Assembly (NCBI GenBank): GCA_937981555.1
Contig: CALJOK010000008.1
Span: 1-64,000, forward strand
Source: an uncultured Saprospiraceae bacterium
GTDB lineage: Bacteria > Bacteroidota > Bacteroidia > Chitinophagales > Saprospiraceae
DNA length: 64,000 nt
Reading direction: 5' to 3'
The notes beneath the pieces were generated by a model. That model saw only the letters and a list, made by a program, of their open reading frames with translations. It did no database searches and was not told the DNA's origin. The translations under genes were made by a program, and so were the position numbers. Positions 46,290-56,287 of this stretch are shown piece by piece; the stretch's first letter is position 1, and each line of letters opens with the position of its first letter.

Positions 46290-46871
46290 ATGAAAACTTC
46301 AACATTAATCATCTCTTTAATTCTCTTATTTTCCACTTTAGGTTTTGGACAAGCAGACCAATTTGAATATGGCATCAGTACTTTTCCTTCGTTAACTTTT
46401 GCTTGGAATTTACCAAAAGAACCTTCTGTTAGTTTTTCGGGTGGTGTTTTTTGTAACTATAATATTTCTAACAGATTTGGAATTGGTGGAGCATTGGAAT
46501 ACAAACAATTTAATTTAAAACAAAAACAATTCTCAGATAGAACCTCCCGAAATTTATTTGAAATAATAAAATTTCCAATTTGGGCGAGCATCAATTTGAA
46601 TGCAAAATCGGAAGGAAAATCTAAATCATATTTAATTATAGGTTATTCTTTTGGAAAAATTTTATTCTCTGATGCTGCTGAGTTTGAATATAATTTAATC
46701 GGTCTCGTTGATCGAGTTCATTTTGGAAAAATTGGTTTAGAATCTAGAACTCTTTTGGGTGACAAATATCAATTCACTATTGGTCAACATTTAGATTTCA
46801 CTAATATTTATAATAATCGATATGGAAACATTGTCGATTTTCAGATTGTCATTAGAATTGGAAGAATTTGA
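46290..46871 (+). CDS. Small outer-membrane beta-barrel-like protein
   Basis: A 193-residue protein with a signal peptide (about 1-20, ending GFGQ). The rest alternates hydrophobic and polar residues in short strands with aromatic girdles: SGGVFCNYNISNRFGIGGALEYKQF (residues about 49-74), WASINLNAKSEGKSKSYLIIGYSFG, and a final DFQIVIRIGRI. This is typical of PorT-like OMP_b-brl domains. Function unknown. TACTTTTG at 46253-46260 fits a -7 element about 30 bp upstream of its start. Confidence 0.72.
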   Translation: MKTSTLIISLILLFSTLGFGQADQFEYGISTFPSLTFAWNLPKEPSVSFSGGVFCNYNISNRFGIGGALEYKQFNLKQKQFSDRTSRNLFEIIKFPIWASINLNAKSEGKSKSYLIIGYSFGKILFSDAAEFEYNLIGLVDRVHFGKIGLESRTLLGDKYQFTIGQHLDFTNIYNNRYGNIVDFQIVIRIGRI

Positions 46872-46898
46872 TTTTACTATAAAGTTGTTTTAAAAAAG

Positions 46899-46931
46899 AA
46901 AACCCGTGTCGATAACTCGCCACGGGTTTTT
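46899..46931 (+). terminator. Intrinsic terminator
   Basis: A perfect stem AAAACCCGTG/CACGGGTTTT has a 12-nt loop and trailing Ts. It ends the small barrel-protein gene. Confidence 0.88.
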
Positions 46932-46969
46932 CCATTTCACAACTTTAAAAAAATATAGTCCTCAAAATT

Positions 46970-47003
46970 AATTGAGGGCGTAACTAAAGTTACACCCTCA
47001 ATT
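46970..47003 (-). terminator. Hairpin downstream of the macroglobulin-fusion gene
   Basis: AATTGAGGGCGTAAC pairs with GTTACACCCTCAATT (one mismatch) across 4 nt. In the minus direction it is followed by AATTTTGAGG, a weak T run. Confidence 0.65.
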
Positions 47004-47016
47004 TGCACAACTAATT

Positions 47017-50000
47017 TTATTTTATAATTTCTACACTTGCAGGCTTACTCCAGTTTCTCAATTCGTTGGTGTAGTATAAATAAGCGACTGATGCAGGTGC
47101 TTCGTAAGTTCCTGCCAAGTCTGCTTTTAAATCTAGATTTACTTCTTTGATTTCATTCGCAGTCATTCCCCTGTAATGTAAAACTAAATAGCCATTCATG
47201 ATTTCGTAATAATCAAAAGCTAATTTTTCTTGTAACTCTTTTAATTGCCAAGGCTGTAAATTAAGACCAGATGGAATTCCAATTTTCGCAATAGTGTTGG
47301 GTAAAACTTCATTGGTCGTATTTTGTAATTGTATTGTTAGACGAATATTTTCACCGACTTTTCCAGAAGAGTTTTGCAAAGTAGTTTTTAAGTTGACTTT
47401 ACAATCGGAATCATTCTTTGGAAGATTGGTAAAATATTTTACCGACAATTCAAAAGGCAAAGCTGTTTCCGTATCACTAAACAATACTTTTACATCATGA
47501 TTTCCTTCCGTAAAATGAGTACTGATTTTATCAAAAACAATTGGTATTTTTTGCTCACTCGTAAATGCCTGACTAGCTACCTCTTTTCCATCAATCATTA
47601 ATTTGACAATACCACCTGTATTTAATTTTGTAGAAAACTGAGCATATTCAATTAAGGCTTTCATCGCCAAAACGGTAGATTGGGTAGAGCCAAATCCATA
47701 ATCCGTTTTTGATTGGGCAATAAAATTCATAGCTTTTTCTAATTGTGTTAAGCCTTTCTCAGCTTTTATAATCGCAAGAGCGACGAGAGCAGTCGTTTCA
47801 ATTTTCAAACTCTTTCCACCGGAGCGAGTCATTGAAGTTTTACCATTCCAACTTCCATCTTTTGCTTGTAGTTTTAATAAATCTTTTAGCAATTTTTCTG
47901 CTCGACCATCTTTGATATTATGCAATGTATTGATGACCAATGCCATCACATATGGATCTTTAGTTTGGCGAGCATCTTGGTAAGACTTCTCGATTTCAGG
48001 TCGCACTTTTCCACCGAAACCAGCTTCCGACATCGCCCAAGTGACATAGGCATCACCAGCAGGATTTTCAACGCTCCATTGACCAGCTCGGTTGCTCGGT
48101 TGCCATCCACCTTTTCCATTTTTTCGAGTAAGCAACCATTCCGCAGTTCGGTCAATCAATACTTGATCTACCCGATGAACTCGTTGCATATCTTTAAACT
48201 GCATCAAACCATAAGCAGTCAACCCTACATGCGCAGCTGGTTTTCCATACCAATCAAACCCACCACCTTTCACCTCGAAAGTAAGTAATCGCTGGTAGCC
48301 TTTTTCCAAAACATCATAGAGTCGGGCGCCTAAATCTTGGTCTAAGGAATTCGTATTTTGCAAATAATCTAAAACTAAAAGATTTGGATAATTCTTACTA
48401 GAAGTTTGTTCAAAGCAGCCTGTTGGTTGGCGAATCATTCGATCCATTCCCGCACTCAAATCACTCAACACAGAAGGGTGAACGGTGAGTGTTGCTTCTG
48501 CATTTTTTCCAATCACATTTGAAATATTGATATTAAAATCACTTTCCACATCAGCCCCACTAAAGATTTTATTGACTGGAAATCCTCTAGACAATACTTT
48601 TACCTTTTTGAAAAAACTATCTTCTTCTCCATTAGCATTTACTTTAACTTCAAGATCATGCACGCCCACTTCTCCGCTTACTTCAAATGGTAAATAGATT
48701 GTTTTAACTTCCTGATTATCAACTAAATACAAAAATGATTTCTGTCCAACATATTTAAATCCTTTCGGTACAATTGCATCCAACTTCACTTCCATTTTTG
48801 CATCAGTATTATTTGAAATGGTAACTGGGATTGTCAATTTATCACCTATCAAAACTTGAGTTGGAAACTTAGTCCGCATTCCAAATGGCATCTGTGTAAA
48901 ATACGTGTGTGTATTGTTACCAATTTTCCCATTGGTCGTAATTCCTTCGATTGTTACTTTAAAAGTCGTCAAATCATCAGAGTTATAAAACTCGATATTT
49001 GCTTTTCCATCAGCGTCCGTTTCAACATTTGAATTCCAAAAAATGGTTGGTCGAAAATCATTTCTAGCTTCGCCTTTGATCTTCGCTTTATATTTAGGAA
49101 CATAAAATTCGCGTGCAATGTAATAGCCATTTTTAAAATCACGCGCATATTCTAAGTCTTGAATAAAGTCTAAATTTTTATCTACAAAATTAGTCGAAGG
49201 ATACACTCCCGTCAATCGTCCTAACTCTGCGGCCACATTTCTTTTATTCGAAATAGTTGCCAACTGTGCATTTAAACTAATTCGTAAATTTCGAGTTTGC
49301 GAAGCGTCCAATGAATTGTTCATTACGATTCTTTGAGCCAATTCATATTGATTTTTATAATTAGAAACTTGTTCATTTATTTTTTCAGTAAGCTGATTTT
49401 GATAATCCAAAAGTGCCTGGCTCGATATCGCTCCTTTACGTTTTTTAGTATCAATTACGATTACTCCATTTTTCCCTCGTTCACCATAATTAGCAGCCAA
49501 TGCATCATCTTCATGAATTTCTACTGATTTAATATCATCAGGTTTAACATCAGCTAATGCAATTTTATCCAAAATATTTCCATCTAAAATCACCATTGGT
49601 TCATCCATCAAAACCACCTTGTCACCTACCATCGTGATACGATCTTTTTTACCATCTCGTTGAGTGATATTCCCTCCTTCGGCAGTTCGTGTTCCTAGCG
49701 TTTCATCTAATTTTCCATAACCTAAAGAGTTAAAATTACCGCCAACTGCGAGGTCTCCATTCCCTCCAAAACTAGCAGGTGTTCCTCCTGTAATTATTTG
49801 CATTTGTGCGATTTCACTTTCGGGTATTAAGTTTCCACTCACTCGAATTCCATCAATATAATAATCCGTCGCATTCGACCTTGAACCTTTTATAGAAACA
49901 GCAACACCTTCATCACTTGAACTTGCCCCTGCAGTTGTTGCAGCAATTGCATTGATATTTCGAGTAGGTAAATTTCTGATTTGTTCGCTAGTTACAGTTG

Positions 50001-52782
50001 AACCTGAAGACGTTGCATCTTGCTGAATTAAAGGCACTCGGTAATCCGTTACTACTACTCCAGATATTCTTTCTGGGTTTACACTTTGAACAGCAGTCTT
50101 CTTACTTTTTCTACTTCTCCTCTTAGCACTCGTGATGACAACTTCATCAAGAACAGCTCCTTCATTTAGAACGACATTTGCTAAAAGTGATTCATCATTT
50201 TTAAACGAAACTACCTCTTGCACATTTTCATAACCTGTATAACTTACTTTTAAAATATGATCTCCATTTGGAACCCTAATCATATATTTTCCGTCAATAT
50301 CTGCTGTTGTCCCAATTTGTTCTTGTCCTCCTAACAATATGTTTGCGCCAATCAAGGCTTCGCCGTTGGCATCTGTTATTCGACCTCTGATCACTCGATC
50401 TCCTTGACTAGGAATTGTTTTGGTCGCAAAATTTTGACTATTTGTATTTCGCAATCTCACCTGATATTCATCCCCATAATTATTAACTAAAATTTTACTC
50501 GCGCTTCCTTTCAATGCAATAATAGATAAATGTGGATTCCCATTTTTCCGATTTTCAACTAATGAAATATTGCTAAAAACAAACTTTCCTTTTTCATCGG
50601 TAATAACTGTTTCATCTCTTCCTTCTATTCGAACTACAGCATCCTTTATTCCTTCATCAAAATCATTTACCACTCTTCCCCCAACAATTGCTTTTTCATT
50701 TGGATAAATCATTCCTGCAATTGGATTGGCTTCATATTTCCATGTAAACCTTCTCCAACCATGTGTCATCATCAAATAATCTAACGCTAAATTTTGATCC
50801 TTATCTGCATGTTTTTCTTTTGGTTCAAAATAAAAATTAGGCTCTTCAATCTCTCCCTTCAAATCAGATTCTAATAATAAATAAGCCAACATTTTGCCTT
50901 GTTTATCATCAGCATAACTGAGTAATTTATCGTCCGTCACACCTACTGAAAAATTACCTTTTACAGGTTTCCCATCTTCATCTTTCACTTCGATTTTCAT
51001 ACTAACTTTTTCACGAGGAAGGTATTGATCTTTATCTGTCGTGATCTTGATATCTAACGTTTTTTCTTTGTTGAGAAAAACCAAACGCTCTGCATGTGGG
51101 CGTTCTTGAGTATCAAATAAAGTCAATTGTGCCAAACCGATTGGAGCTTGTTTAGTTGGAATTTCTAACAAATGAATTCCAGTATTTGCACTTGTAGATA
51201 TACTGTTATAAATTTCACCTTGCGACTGCAAAACTACCGTAAGAGACTCACTATCAACACTTTGCACTTTAACTTGCATTCGATCTTCGTTTATGTCAAC
51301 GACTTGCATCACATTACCTTTTTCCAAAACAATTGGCAAAGGAAACTCTCCTGTTATATTTTTCGGCTTAGTAACTTTTGCCATATATTTCTCACCTTCC
51401 AATGCCTTCAAATCAAATGCTCCCATCCCTTGATGATAACTTTTAAATCGACTAACGACTACTCCTTTCGCATCTAAAACATGTCCTTCCACGTCAGCAG
51501 GTTTTCCAAATTCATTCAATGCCTTAAAGGCAATTCGCTGCTCAAAACCAGCAGTCAAATCTCCTCCTTCTGGGAAAAATTGTACATCTATTTTATTCAA
51601 TACAATTGGAATTGAACGACTAATCGATTCACCTTGACCATTATATTGTAACAATACATTTACAAGTCCATCATTTGTATTTAAATCTTTTGGTAAGTTG
51701 AATTTAAATTCAACGTGACCTTCCTCATTTGTCTGAGATTTTTGATTAGAAAAAACTTGACCCGCCAAACTTACTTGATAGTCAAAAGCGAAATTGGCCA
51801 AAGGCGTATTTTCTAACGTTTTCAAATTTAGCTTCGCTACTACTTCTTCACCTACACCATAAGCTTCTCTTTGAAAATCCAATTCCATTCGCAAATGTGG
51901 TAGTACTGTTTTTTGTAATGTGATATTTTTTTCAAAATGAGTTTTGAAATTTTTCTGCCAATTCGTGTAGGCTTTTATTTTATAAATTCCACCGACCATT
52001 TCGGCAGTTGTTTGGATATCACCTTGAGCGATTCCATTTTTAGTGACCAATTTTAATTGCTTTAAAACACCTCCATTCGGAGCGATGAATTCCACATTAA
52101 CAATATCACTTTTTTCACTCGGCTGCAAAGTATTAGCATTTCGCACGTAAGCACTAAACCAAAATGTTTCACCTGGTTTCAACATCGTTCGATCAAAATG
52201 TAAATACACTTTTTCCTCTGCTCGGAACTGATGATAAGTCGATAATTGCTCTGCAATATTTTGTATGAAATTTATATCAGCAGGAATTGTTTTGGTAAAA
52301 ATATTAATCGATGAATCAACTGACTTTGTCACAGGAGTTAGATCAATCGGAGCTTGTTGACTAATCGGATATGGTCCTTTATGATCAGTTGAAATTAAAT
52401 TTCCATCAGTATCTCTTTGTCTTATTGTCGGTGTACTTTTCTTTAAATTATTTTCAGAAATTATATTCGTTTCTTGCTTTGTAGTATCCTTATTTTCAGA
52501 AATGTAAATATCTTGGGATGTAGCTGCAGTAGTTATTTCTGCTGCATGTATATCATTTGAAATATCTCCTGTCGGCATCACGAAATACATGATCATCATG
52601 AGTAAAATGATCAACGCTAAAATATTTTTATAATTAAAAAAGGAAGCTCCCGGTCGAGGCAGTTCAGGTGGTGGCGTGTTGTCCAACAACGCATCCATCT
52701 TCTCCCAAGCAGCAGGATTAAATGGCACCTCATGCTGATCGCTGAGCTGTTTTAGTTTTTTATTTTGATCGTTCTTTTTCAT
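47017..52782 (-). CDS. Sigma-coupled fusion: alpha-2-macroglobulin with CxEQ thioester and internal TonB-plug block
   Basis: A 1921-residue protein with an unusual order. Residues 1-50 are a cytoplasmic tail with LSDQHEVPFNPAAWEKMDALL, like the tail of the 37023 product. A membrane helix is at 53-70. Macroglobulin (MG) domains start at about 190 (KVYLHFDRTMLKPGETFWFS) and run to about 690. A CarboxypepD_reg domain lies at about 798-875, a TonB-plug-like domain at about 918-1010 (STVTSEQIRNLPTRNINAIA), and a second plug-like segment at about 1053-1115. Then comes the A2M domain (about 1245-1400) and a thioester domain with Cys1456-Phe-Glu-Gln1459, the intact CxEQ motif. A C-terminal MG-like domain closes it. 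No receptor barrel is present. Bacterial A2Ms trap proteases in the periplasm. The start overlaps the sigma stop by 4 bp. Confidence 0.88.
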   Translation of the reverse strand: MKKNDQNKKLKQLSDQHEVPFNPAAWEKMDALLDNTPPPELPRPGASFFNYKNILALIILLMMIMYFVMPTGDISNDIHAAEITTAATSQDIYISENKDTTKQETNIISENNLKKSTPTIRQRDTDGNLISTDHKGPYPISQQAPIDLTPVTKSVDSSINIFTKTIPADINFIQNIAEQLSTYHQFRAEEKVYLHFDRTMLKPGETFWFSAYVRNANTLQPSEKSDIVNVEFIAPNGGVLKQLKLVTKNGIAQGDIQTTAEMVGGIYKIKAYTNWQKNFKTHFEKNITLQKTVLPHLRMELDFQREAYGVGEEVVAKLNLKTLENTPLANFAFDYQVSLAGQVFSNQKSQTNEEGHVEFKFNLPKDLNTNDGLVNVLLQYNGQGESISRSIPIVLNKIDVQFFPEGGDLTAGFEQRIAFKALNEFGKPADVEGHVLDAKGVVVSRFKSYHQGMGAFDLKALEGEKYMAKVTKPKNITGEFPLPIVLEKGNVMQVVDINEDRMQVKVQSVDSESLTVVLQSQGEIYNSISTSANTGIHLLEIPTKQAPIGLAQLTLFDTQERPHAERLVFLNKEKTLDIKITTDKDQYLPREKVSMKIEVKDEDGKPVKGNFSVGVTDDKLLSYADDKQGKMLAYLLLESDLKGEIEEPNFYFEPKEKHADKDQNLALDYLMMTHGWRRFTWKYEANPIAGMIYPNEKAIVGGRVVNDFDEGIKDAVVRIEGRDETVITDEKGKFVFSNISLVENRKNGNPHLSIIALKGSASKILVNNYGDEYQVRLRNTNSQNFATKTIPSQGDRVIRGRITDANGEALIGANILLGGQEQIGTTADIDGKYMIRVPNGDHILKVSYTGYENVQEVVSFKNDESLLANVVLNEGAVLDEVVITSAKRRSRKSKKTAVQSVNPERISGVVVTDYRVPLIQQDATSSGSTVTSEQIRNLPTRNINAIAATTAGASSSDEGVAVSIKGSRSNATDYYIDGIRVSGNLIPESEIAQMQIITGGTPASFGGNGDLAVGGNFNSLGYGKLDETLGTRTAEGGNITQRDGKKDRITMVGDKVVLMDEPMVILDGNILDKIALADVKPDDIKSVEIHEDDALAANYGERGKNGVIVIDTKKRKGAISSQALLDYQNQLTEKINEQVSNYKNQYELAQRIVMNNSLDASQTRNLRISLNAQLATISNKRNVAAELGRLTGVYPSTNFVDKNLDFIQDLEYARDFKNGYYIAREFYVPKYKAKIKGEARNDFRPTIFWNSNVETDADGKANIEFYNSDDLTTFKVTIEGITTNGKIGNNTHTYFTQMPFGMRTKFPTQVLIGDKLTIPVTISNNTDAKMEVKLDAIVPKGFKYVGQKSFLYLVDNQEVKTIYLPFEVSGEVGVHDLEVKVNANGEEDSFFKKVKVLSRGFPVNKIFSGADVESDFNINISNVIGKNAEATLTVHPSVLSDLSAGMDRMIRQPTGCFEQTSSKNYPNLLVLDYLQNTNSLDQDLGARLYDVLEKGYQRLLTFEVKGGGFDWYGKPAAHVGLTAYGLMQFKDMQRVHRVDQVLIDRTAEWLLTRKNGKGGWQPSNRAGQWSVENPAGDAYVTWAMSEAGFGGKVRPEIEKSYQDARQTKDPYVMALVINTLHNIKDGRAEKLLKDLLKLQAKDGSWNGKTSMTRSGGKSLKIETTALVALAIIKAEKGLTQLEKAMNFIAQSKTDYGFGSTQSTVLAMKALIEYAQFSTKLNTGGIVKLMIDGKEVASQAFTSEQKIPIVFDKISTHFTEGNHDVKVLFSDTETALPFELSVKYFTNLPKNDSDCKVNLKTTLQNSSGKVGENIRLTIQLQNTTNEVLPNTIAKIGIPSGLNLQPWQLKELQEKLAFDYYEIMNGYLVLHYRGMTANEIKEVNLDLKADLAGTYEAPASVAYLYYTNELRNWSKPASVEIIK

Positions 52783-53339
52783 ATCGCAATACGACTCCTA
52801 TCGTAATTTTTTAATAATTTCTGCAAGTTTTTTTTTGCAGTTGATAAATGCCACTTGGACGTGTTAATGCTAATGTCGAGTAGTTCTGCAATCTCTCGAT
52901 GTTTATAACCATCGAGTACGTAAAGTGAAAAAACGGCGCGCACCGTGTCAGGCAAATGGTTTAAAGCTTGATACAAATCTTCCGCTACTAATTGGTCGAT
53001 AATCTCGGGAGCAATTTGCACATCCCGTTCGATATTGAAATCCATAGCTTTATTGTAGCGTTTGTTTTGGCGGATATAATCGATCGAACAATTAAAAACA
53101 ATTCGAGCCATCCATCCACTCAAAGTACCTGTTGCTTTGTAGTCGCCAATTGCATTGAAAATTTTTAGAAAAGCACGATTCAGTACATCTATTGCTTCGT
53201 CCTCATTCTTCGTGTATCGTTTGCAAATCACGACCATCCGCCCGTAGTACTTCGTATAGAGGTACTTTTGAGCGAGCCTGTTTTGCTCTCGACACCCTTG
53301 AATTAGGGCTTCGTCTGTACTTTGTTGTGAGTAATGCAT
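52779..53339 (-). CDS. ECF RNA polymerase sigma factor (paired with macroglobulin fusion)
   Basis: A 186-residue ECF sigma factor with region 2 (YTKNEDEAIDVLNRAFLKIFNAIG, about 40-64) and region 4 (LPDTVRAVFSLYVLDGYKHREIAELLDISINTSKWHLSTAKKNLQKLL, about 128-175). It is a paralogue of the sigma at 36466-37026, not of the FecI-type at 33482. Stop and next start overlap by 4 bp, so synthesis with the 1921-residue membrane partner is likely coupled. The promoter targets are unknown. Confidence 0.93.
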   Translation of the reverse strand: MHYSQQSTDEALIQGCREQNRLAQKYLYTKYYGRMVVICKRYTKNEDEAIDVLNRAFLKIFNAIGDYKATGTLSGWMARIVFNCSIDYIRQNKRYNKAMDFNIERDVQIAPEIIDQLVAEDLYQALNHLPDTVRAVFSLYVLDGYKHREIAELLDISINTSKWHLSTAKKNLQKLLKNYDRSRIAI

Positions 53340-53678
53340 TCTTTTCGTTTAATTTGAAAATCTAACTTTCAAACAAATAAGATGATTTAGATTTTCGAAT
53401 AGTTGTGAAAACTTTTTCATTAAAATTTTCGGTGTTTTTCGGCTACAATTAAGACAACGATAATTTAGTTGGAAATGGTTGTAAGGTTTTTATTATTTTT
53501 TTGAAGATAGGGAAAATTGAGACATGGAATAATATGATTTAGAGCTGATTCTAATTTTTTAACAAAAAAAAAATAGCAATACATAAGAAACATAAAATAT
53601 ATGTTAGAAGTAAAATAATTAAACATTTAACATAAGCTGTCCTTTTTTATATTCCGTCTTTTAAATAAATTCAATAAA
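53340..53678. other. Intergenic region between divergent genes
   Basis: A/T-rich, with long A runs near 53565. It must contain the promoter of the sigma gene and of the secreted-protein gene. I see no recognisable ECF element like those at 27573 and 32433, and no hairpin of note. Confidence 0.4.
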
Positions 53679-55097
53679 ATGACTAGAATTCTAATTTTTA
53701 TATTAGTTCTGATATCACAAAATGTATCGGCTCAACTAACTTCACAGCTTGGCATTTTGGATTTAACAGCAAATGGAGGAATTAATCCTTCTACTGGAAT
53801 TGCCTGGAAAAGAGGGGATCCTTACCGTCTAATTTTCATATCTAGTACCTCTCGTGACGCAACTTCTTCTGATATTGCAGATTACAATACGCACATACAA
53901 AATGCTGCAAACTCTGCAGGTTTAGGTGCTGTAAACTGGTATGCAATCGGATCGACCAATACCATTGATGCAAGAGACAATACTTTTACAACTAATTTGG
54001 ATACTGATGGAGCGATTTTTTTGATGAATGGATCTGAAGTTGTGGCAAATAATTTGGCAGATCTTTGGGATGGAGCAGTCGACACTCGAATTGATAATGA
54101 TGAAAATGGAAATGTTTCTTCAATTTCAACTCCTATTTGGACTTCGTGGACTGCAGTTTGGACCGGAACAAACAATGATGGAACTGCAACTTCAAGATAT
54201 TTAGGAGCAAGTAATGTACAACTTGGACTCGCAAAAGCAGAATTGAACTTCTGGGAAAATCGTTCTCAAGCTAGTAACTCCACTAACTTACCTTTTTACG
54301 GAATATCAGAAGTTCTTAAAGTTAGTGAAACAGGTGGTTCAGGTATCATTCATGTTACGGGGAATCCAAATGACAACTTAAACTTAAATACTATTTCTGC
54401 AAAAGAAGGTAATATTGCCTATGATGCAGATGCCCAAATTGCTTATTTCTATGATCCTTTGGGTACTGACTATGATGGCATTACAACTGGTACACATTGG
54501 ATTGCTGTAGATATTTCTTCATTAGTTGATCCAATAACGAGTATCTTAACTCCTGACACGGAATTAAATAGTTCTATTTCTGACGGGGTAGTTACTCTCA
54601 GCTTTGAATCAGATGCAACTATTAGCTTTGCAGCTGGAACGAATATATTAACTTATACAGATGTCGATGGAGATGATACACTAGTTGATCTTTCTACTCT
54701 TAAAACAAATGTTCAAGCAGAAAATTCAAGTATTACGGTTACTGGCGATGGTACAACAGGTGCTCCATATGAAATTTCATTAACTGACTCAGATGTAATA
54801 AGTAATGCTGGTCTTGTACCTGTTACAGATGGGACAGGTACATTAACATGGACTAACGTTGTAGAAAATGTAACAGTAAATAGTGATGGTCAAATTATGC
54901 TTACATACACAAATAGTATCACTCCATTACCACTTGATCTAAGTCCAATACCTGAAGTTACAAATATTACAACATTGAATGCAGCTGCCGGTGCATTATC
55001 AACAGGAGAGAGTGGTGTAGTAAGAACTGCAAATAATAATACATTTGGAATGCCTGCTACATCAGGAGTTGGAGTACTAATCCTTATTAGTAATTAA
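53679..55097 (+). CDS. Secreted protein of unknown function
   Basis: A 472-residue protein with a signal peptide (about 1-18, ending NVSAQ). The N-terminal part (about 20-210) has GGINPSTGIAWKRGDPYRLI, STSRDATSSDIADYNTHIQN, AIGSTNTIDARDNT and YGISEVLKV. I recall this pattern from secreted proteins of unknown role with a C-terminal anchor. The C-terminal half (about 230-472) is rich in Asn, Thr and Asp with weakly repeated segments (ISAKEGNIAYDADAQIAYFYD, NAGLVPVTDGTGTLTWTN), as in surface or fibre-like proteins. The end, GVGVLILISN, is short of any sorting domain, so the gene may be truncated or export may use another route. Confidence 0.6.
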   Translation: MTRILIFILVLISQNVSAQLTSQLGILDLTANGGINPSTGIAWKRGDPYRLIFISSTSRDATSSDIADYNTHIQNAANSAGLGAVNWYAIGSTNTIDARDNTFTTNLDTDGAIFLMNGSEVVANNLADLWDGAVDTRIDNDENGNVSSISTPIWTSWTAVWTGTNNDGTATSRYLGASNVQLGLAKAELNFWENRSQASNSTNLPFYGISEVLKVSETGGSGIIHVTGNPNDNLNLNTISAKEGNIAYDADAQIAYFYDPLGTDYDGITTGTHWIAVDISSLVDPITSILTPDTELNSSISDGVVTLSFESDATISFAAGTNILTYTDVDGDDTLVDLSTLKTNVQAENSSITVTGDGTTGAPYEISLTDSDVISNAGLVPVTDGTGTLTWTNVVENVTVNSDGQIMLTYTNSITPLPLDLSPIPEVTNITTLNAAAGALSTGESGVVRTANNNTFGMPATSGVGVLILISN

Positions 55098-55599
55098 TAA
55101 TACTTTCCTCAAAAAACATCTCTCATACTCATCTATCAAAAGAGCAGCCTTCTCTAAAACAAAAAAAGCCAAACGATCGAATACAAAATCGATGTTCAGC
55201 TTTTAGTTTATCTTTCGAGGTTTAAACCTATAAGAGAATCTGTTGAGAAGGATTATTGATAGCTTTATACCTACTCTCTTAATAGGCCGTTAATTTCATC
55301 ATTTTGTATTTAGAAAAAGATTCCATTATTTGAAATCATGTGGAAATGACATAAAAGGTCATTTTGAACAAGCGAATATTAATATTGAGAAATGATTTTA
55401 AATTTATTTCCCATCTTTTTTCCATAAAAAATTCTACCCAAATAGTCCTCATTCCACCTTTTTACATCAAAAAATAATAATTCACACCTTCTTAACAAAC
55501 TTTCTAAAAAATCTTTTGTTCCTTTGTGGTACTGGCGGAACTAAAATATTACCGTTTGATTTCTCGCCAATAAAAACTACACAAAAAGAGATTCAAAAG
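55098..55599. other. Intergenic region upstream of the TetR gene
   Basis: It starts with a terminator-like hairpin (55162-55206). The rest, to the TetR ATG, is A/T-rich. TetR frame sequence is open upstream to a TTG at 55516, but the ATG at 55600 is a better start. Confidence 0.45.
55162..55206 (+). terminator. Probable terminator of secreted-protein gene
   Basis: AAAAGC pairs with GCTTTT around an inner CGAT/ATCG pairing. The T run is short, so the call is moderate. Confidence 0.55.
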
Positions 55600-56217
55600 A
55601 TGATTACAAAAGATCTCATTATTCAAACTGCCACTCAATTATTTGTAGAAAATGGCGTAAAAACAGTAACAGTTGACAAAATTGTCAAACAGTTGCGTAC
55701 TTCTAAGCGCACGGTGTACAATCATTTTGAAAATAAAACTGAATTACTCCGCGCTTGTCTTGCAGTCTATCATCAAAAAATAAAAACGGAAAACGAAACG
55801 ATAATCAATGCAGCCCCAAATGCAATTGCAGCACTCGGTAGCATGCAACATGAAATCGTCAAAAGAACTTACCAAGTCAATCCTAATTTTTTCAGCGACA
55901 TCATTCACTATCATCCAGGTTTATTAGAAGAGTCTTATCGAAACACCAACAATTTTGCTCATCAGCAAATCTTAGATATTGCACAATGGGGAATAGAGGA
56001 TGGTATTTTTCAAGAAGACATGGACATTGAGATCGTGGGAAAAACAGTTTTAGTCATGCTTAAGTTATTGAAAGACAACAACCTTTTTCCAATAAAAAAA
56101 TACAGTAAAGAACGCCTCACCTTTGGAACATTAGTTCCTTACTTGAGAGGTTTGTGCACTCCAAAAGGAGTTCGACTTTTAGCAAAACAAGAAGAATTAT
56201 TTAAAATATCCATATAA
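55600..56217 (+). CDS. TetR family transcriptional regulator
   Basis: A 205-residue regulator starting at the ATG at 55600 (MITKDLIIQ). The helix-turn-helix (about 10-55) reads TATQLFVENGVKTVTVDKIV and TSKRTVYNHFENKTELL, a strong TetR signature. The ligand-binding C-terminus has no recognised specificity. The gene lies just upstream of the Pfa synthase genes in the same direction, separated by a hairpin, so it may control fatty-acid synthesis in response to an acyl ligand. That role is an inference from position. Confidence 0.9.
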   Translation: MITKDLIIQTATQLFVENGVKTVTVDKIVKQLRTSKRTVYNHFENKTELLRACLAVYHQKIKTENETIINAAPNAIAALGSMQHEIVKRTYQVNPNFFSDIIHYHPGLLEESYRNTNNFAHQQILDIAQWGIEDGIFQEDMDIEIVGKTVLVMLKLLKDNNLFPIKKYSKERLTFGTLVPYLRGLCTPKGVRLLAKQEELFKISI

Positions 56218-56228
56218 CCGTAGAGCCC

Positions 56229-56263
56229 AAGTCCTTCCAGAATTCAAGATTCTGGAAGGACTT
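56229..56263. terminator. Perfect hairpin between TetR and Pfa genes
   Basis: AAGTCCTTCCAGAAT pairs perfectly with ATTCTGGAAGGACTT, with a 5-nt loop. There is no T run, so it may act as a weak terminator or a regulator-binding palindrome about 25 bp upstream of the synthase start. Confidence 0.6.
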
Positions 56264-56287
56264 AACTACAAATTTAAACTAGATTAA

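Noticed and set aside
47920-48288. 122-codon plus-strand ORF
   Set aside because: It is antisense to the thioester domain of the macroglobulin fusion and has no signal or motif.
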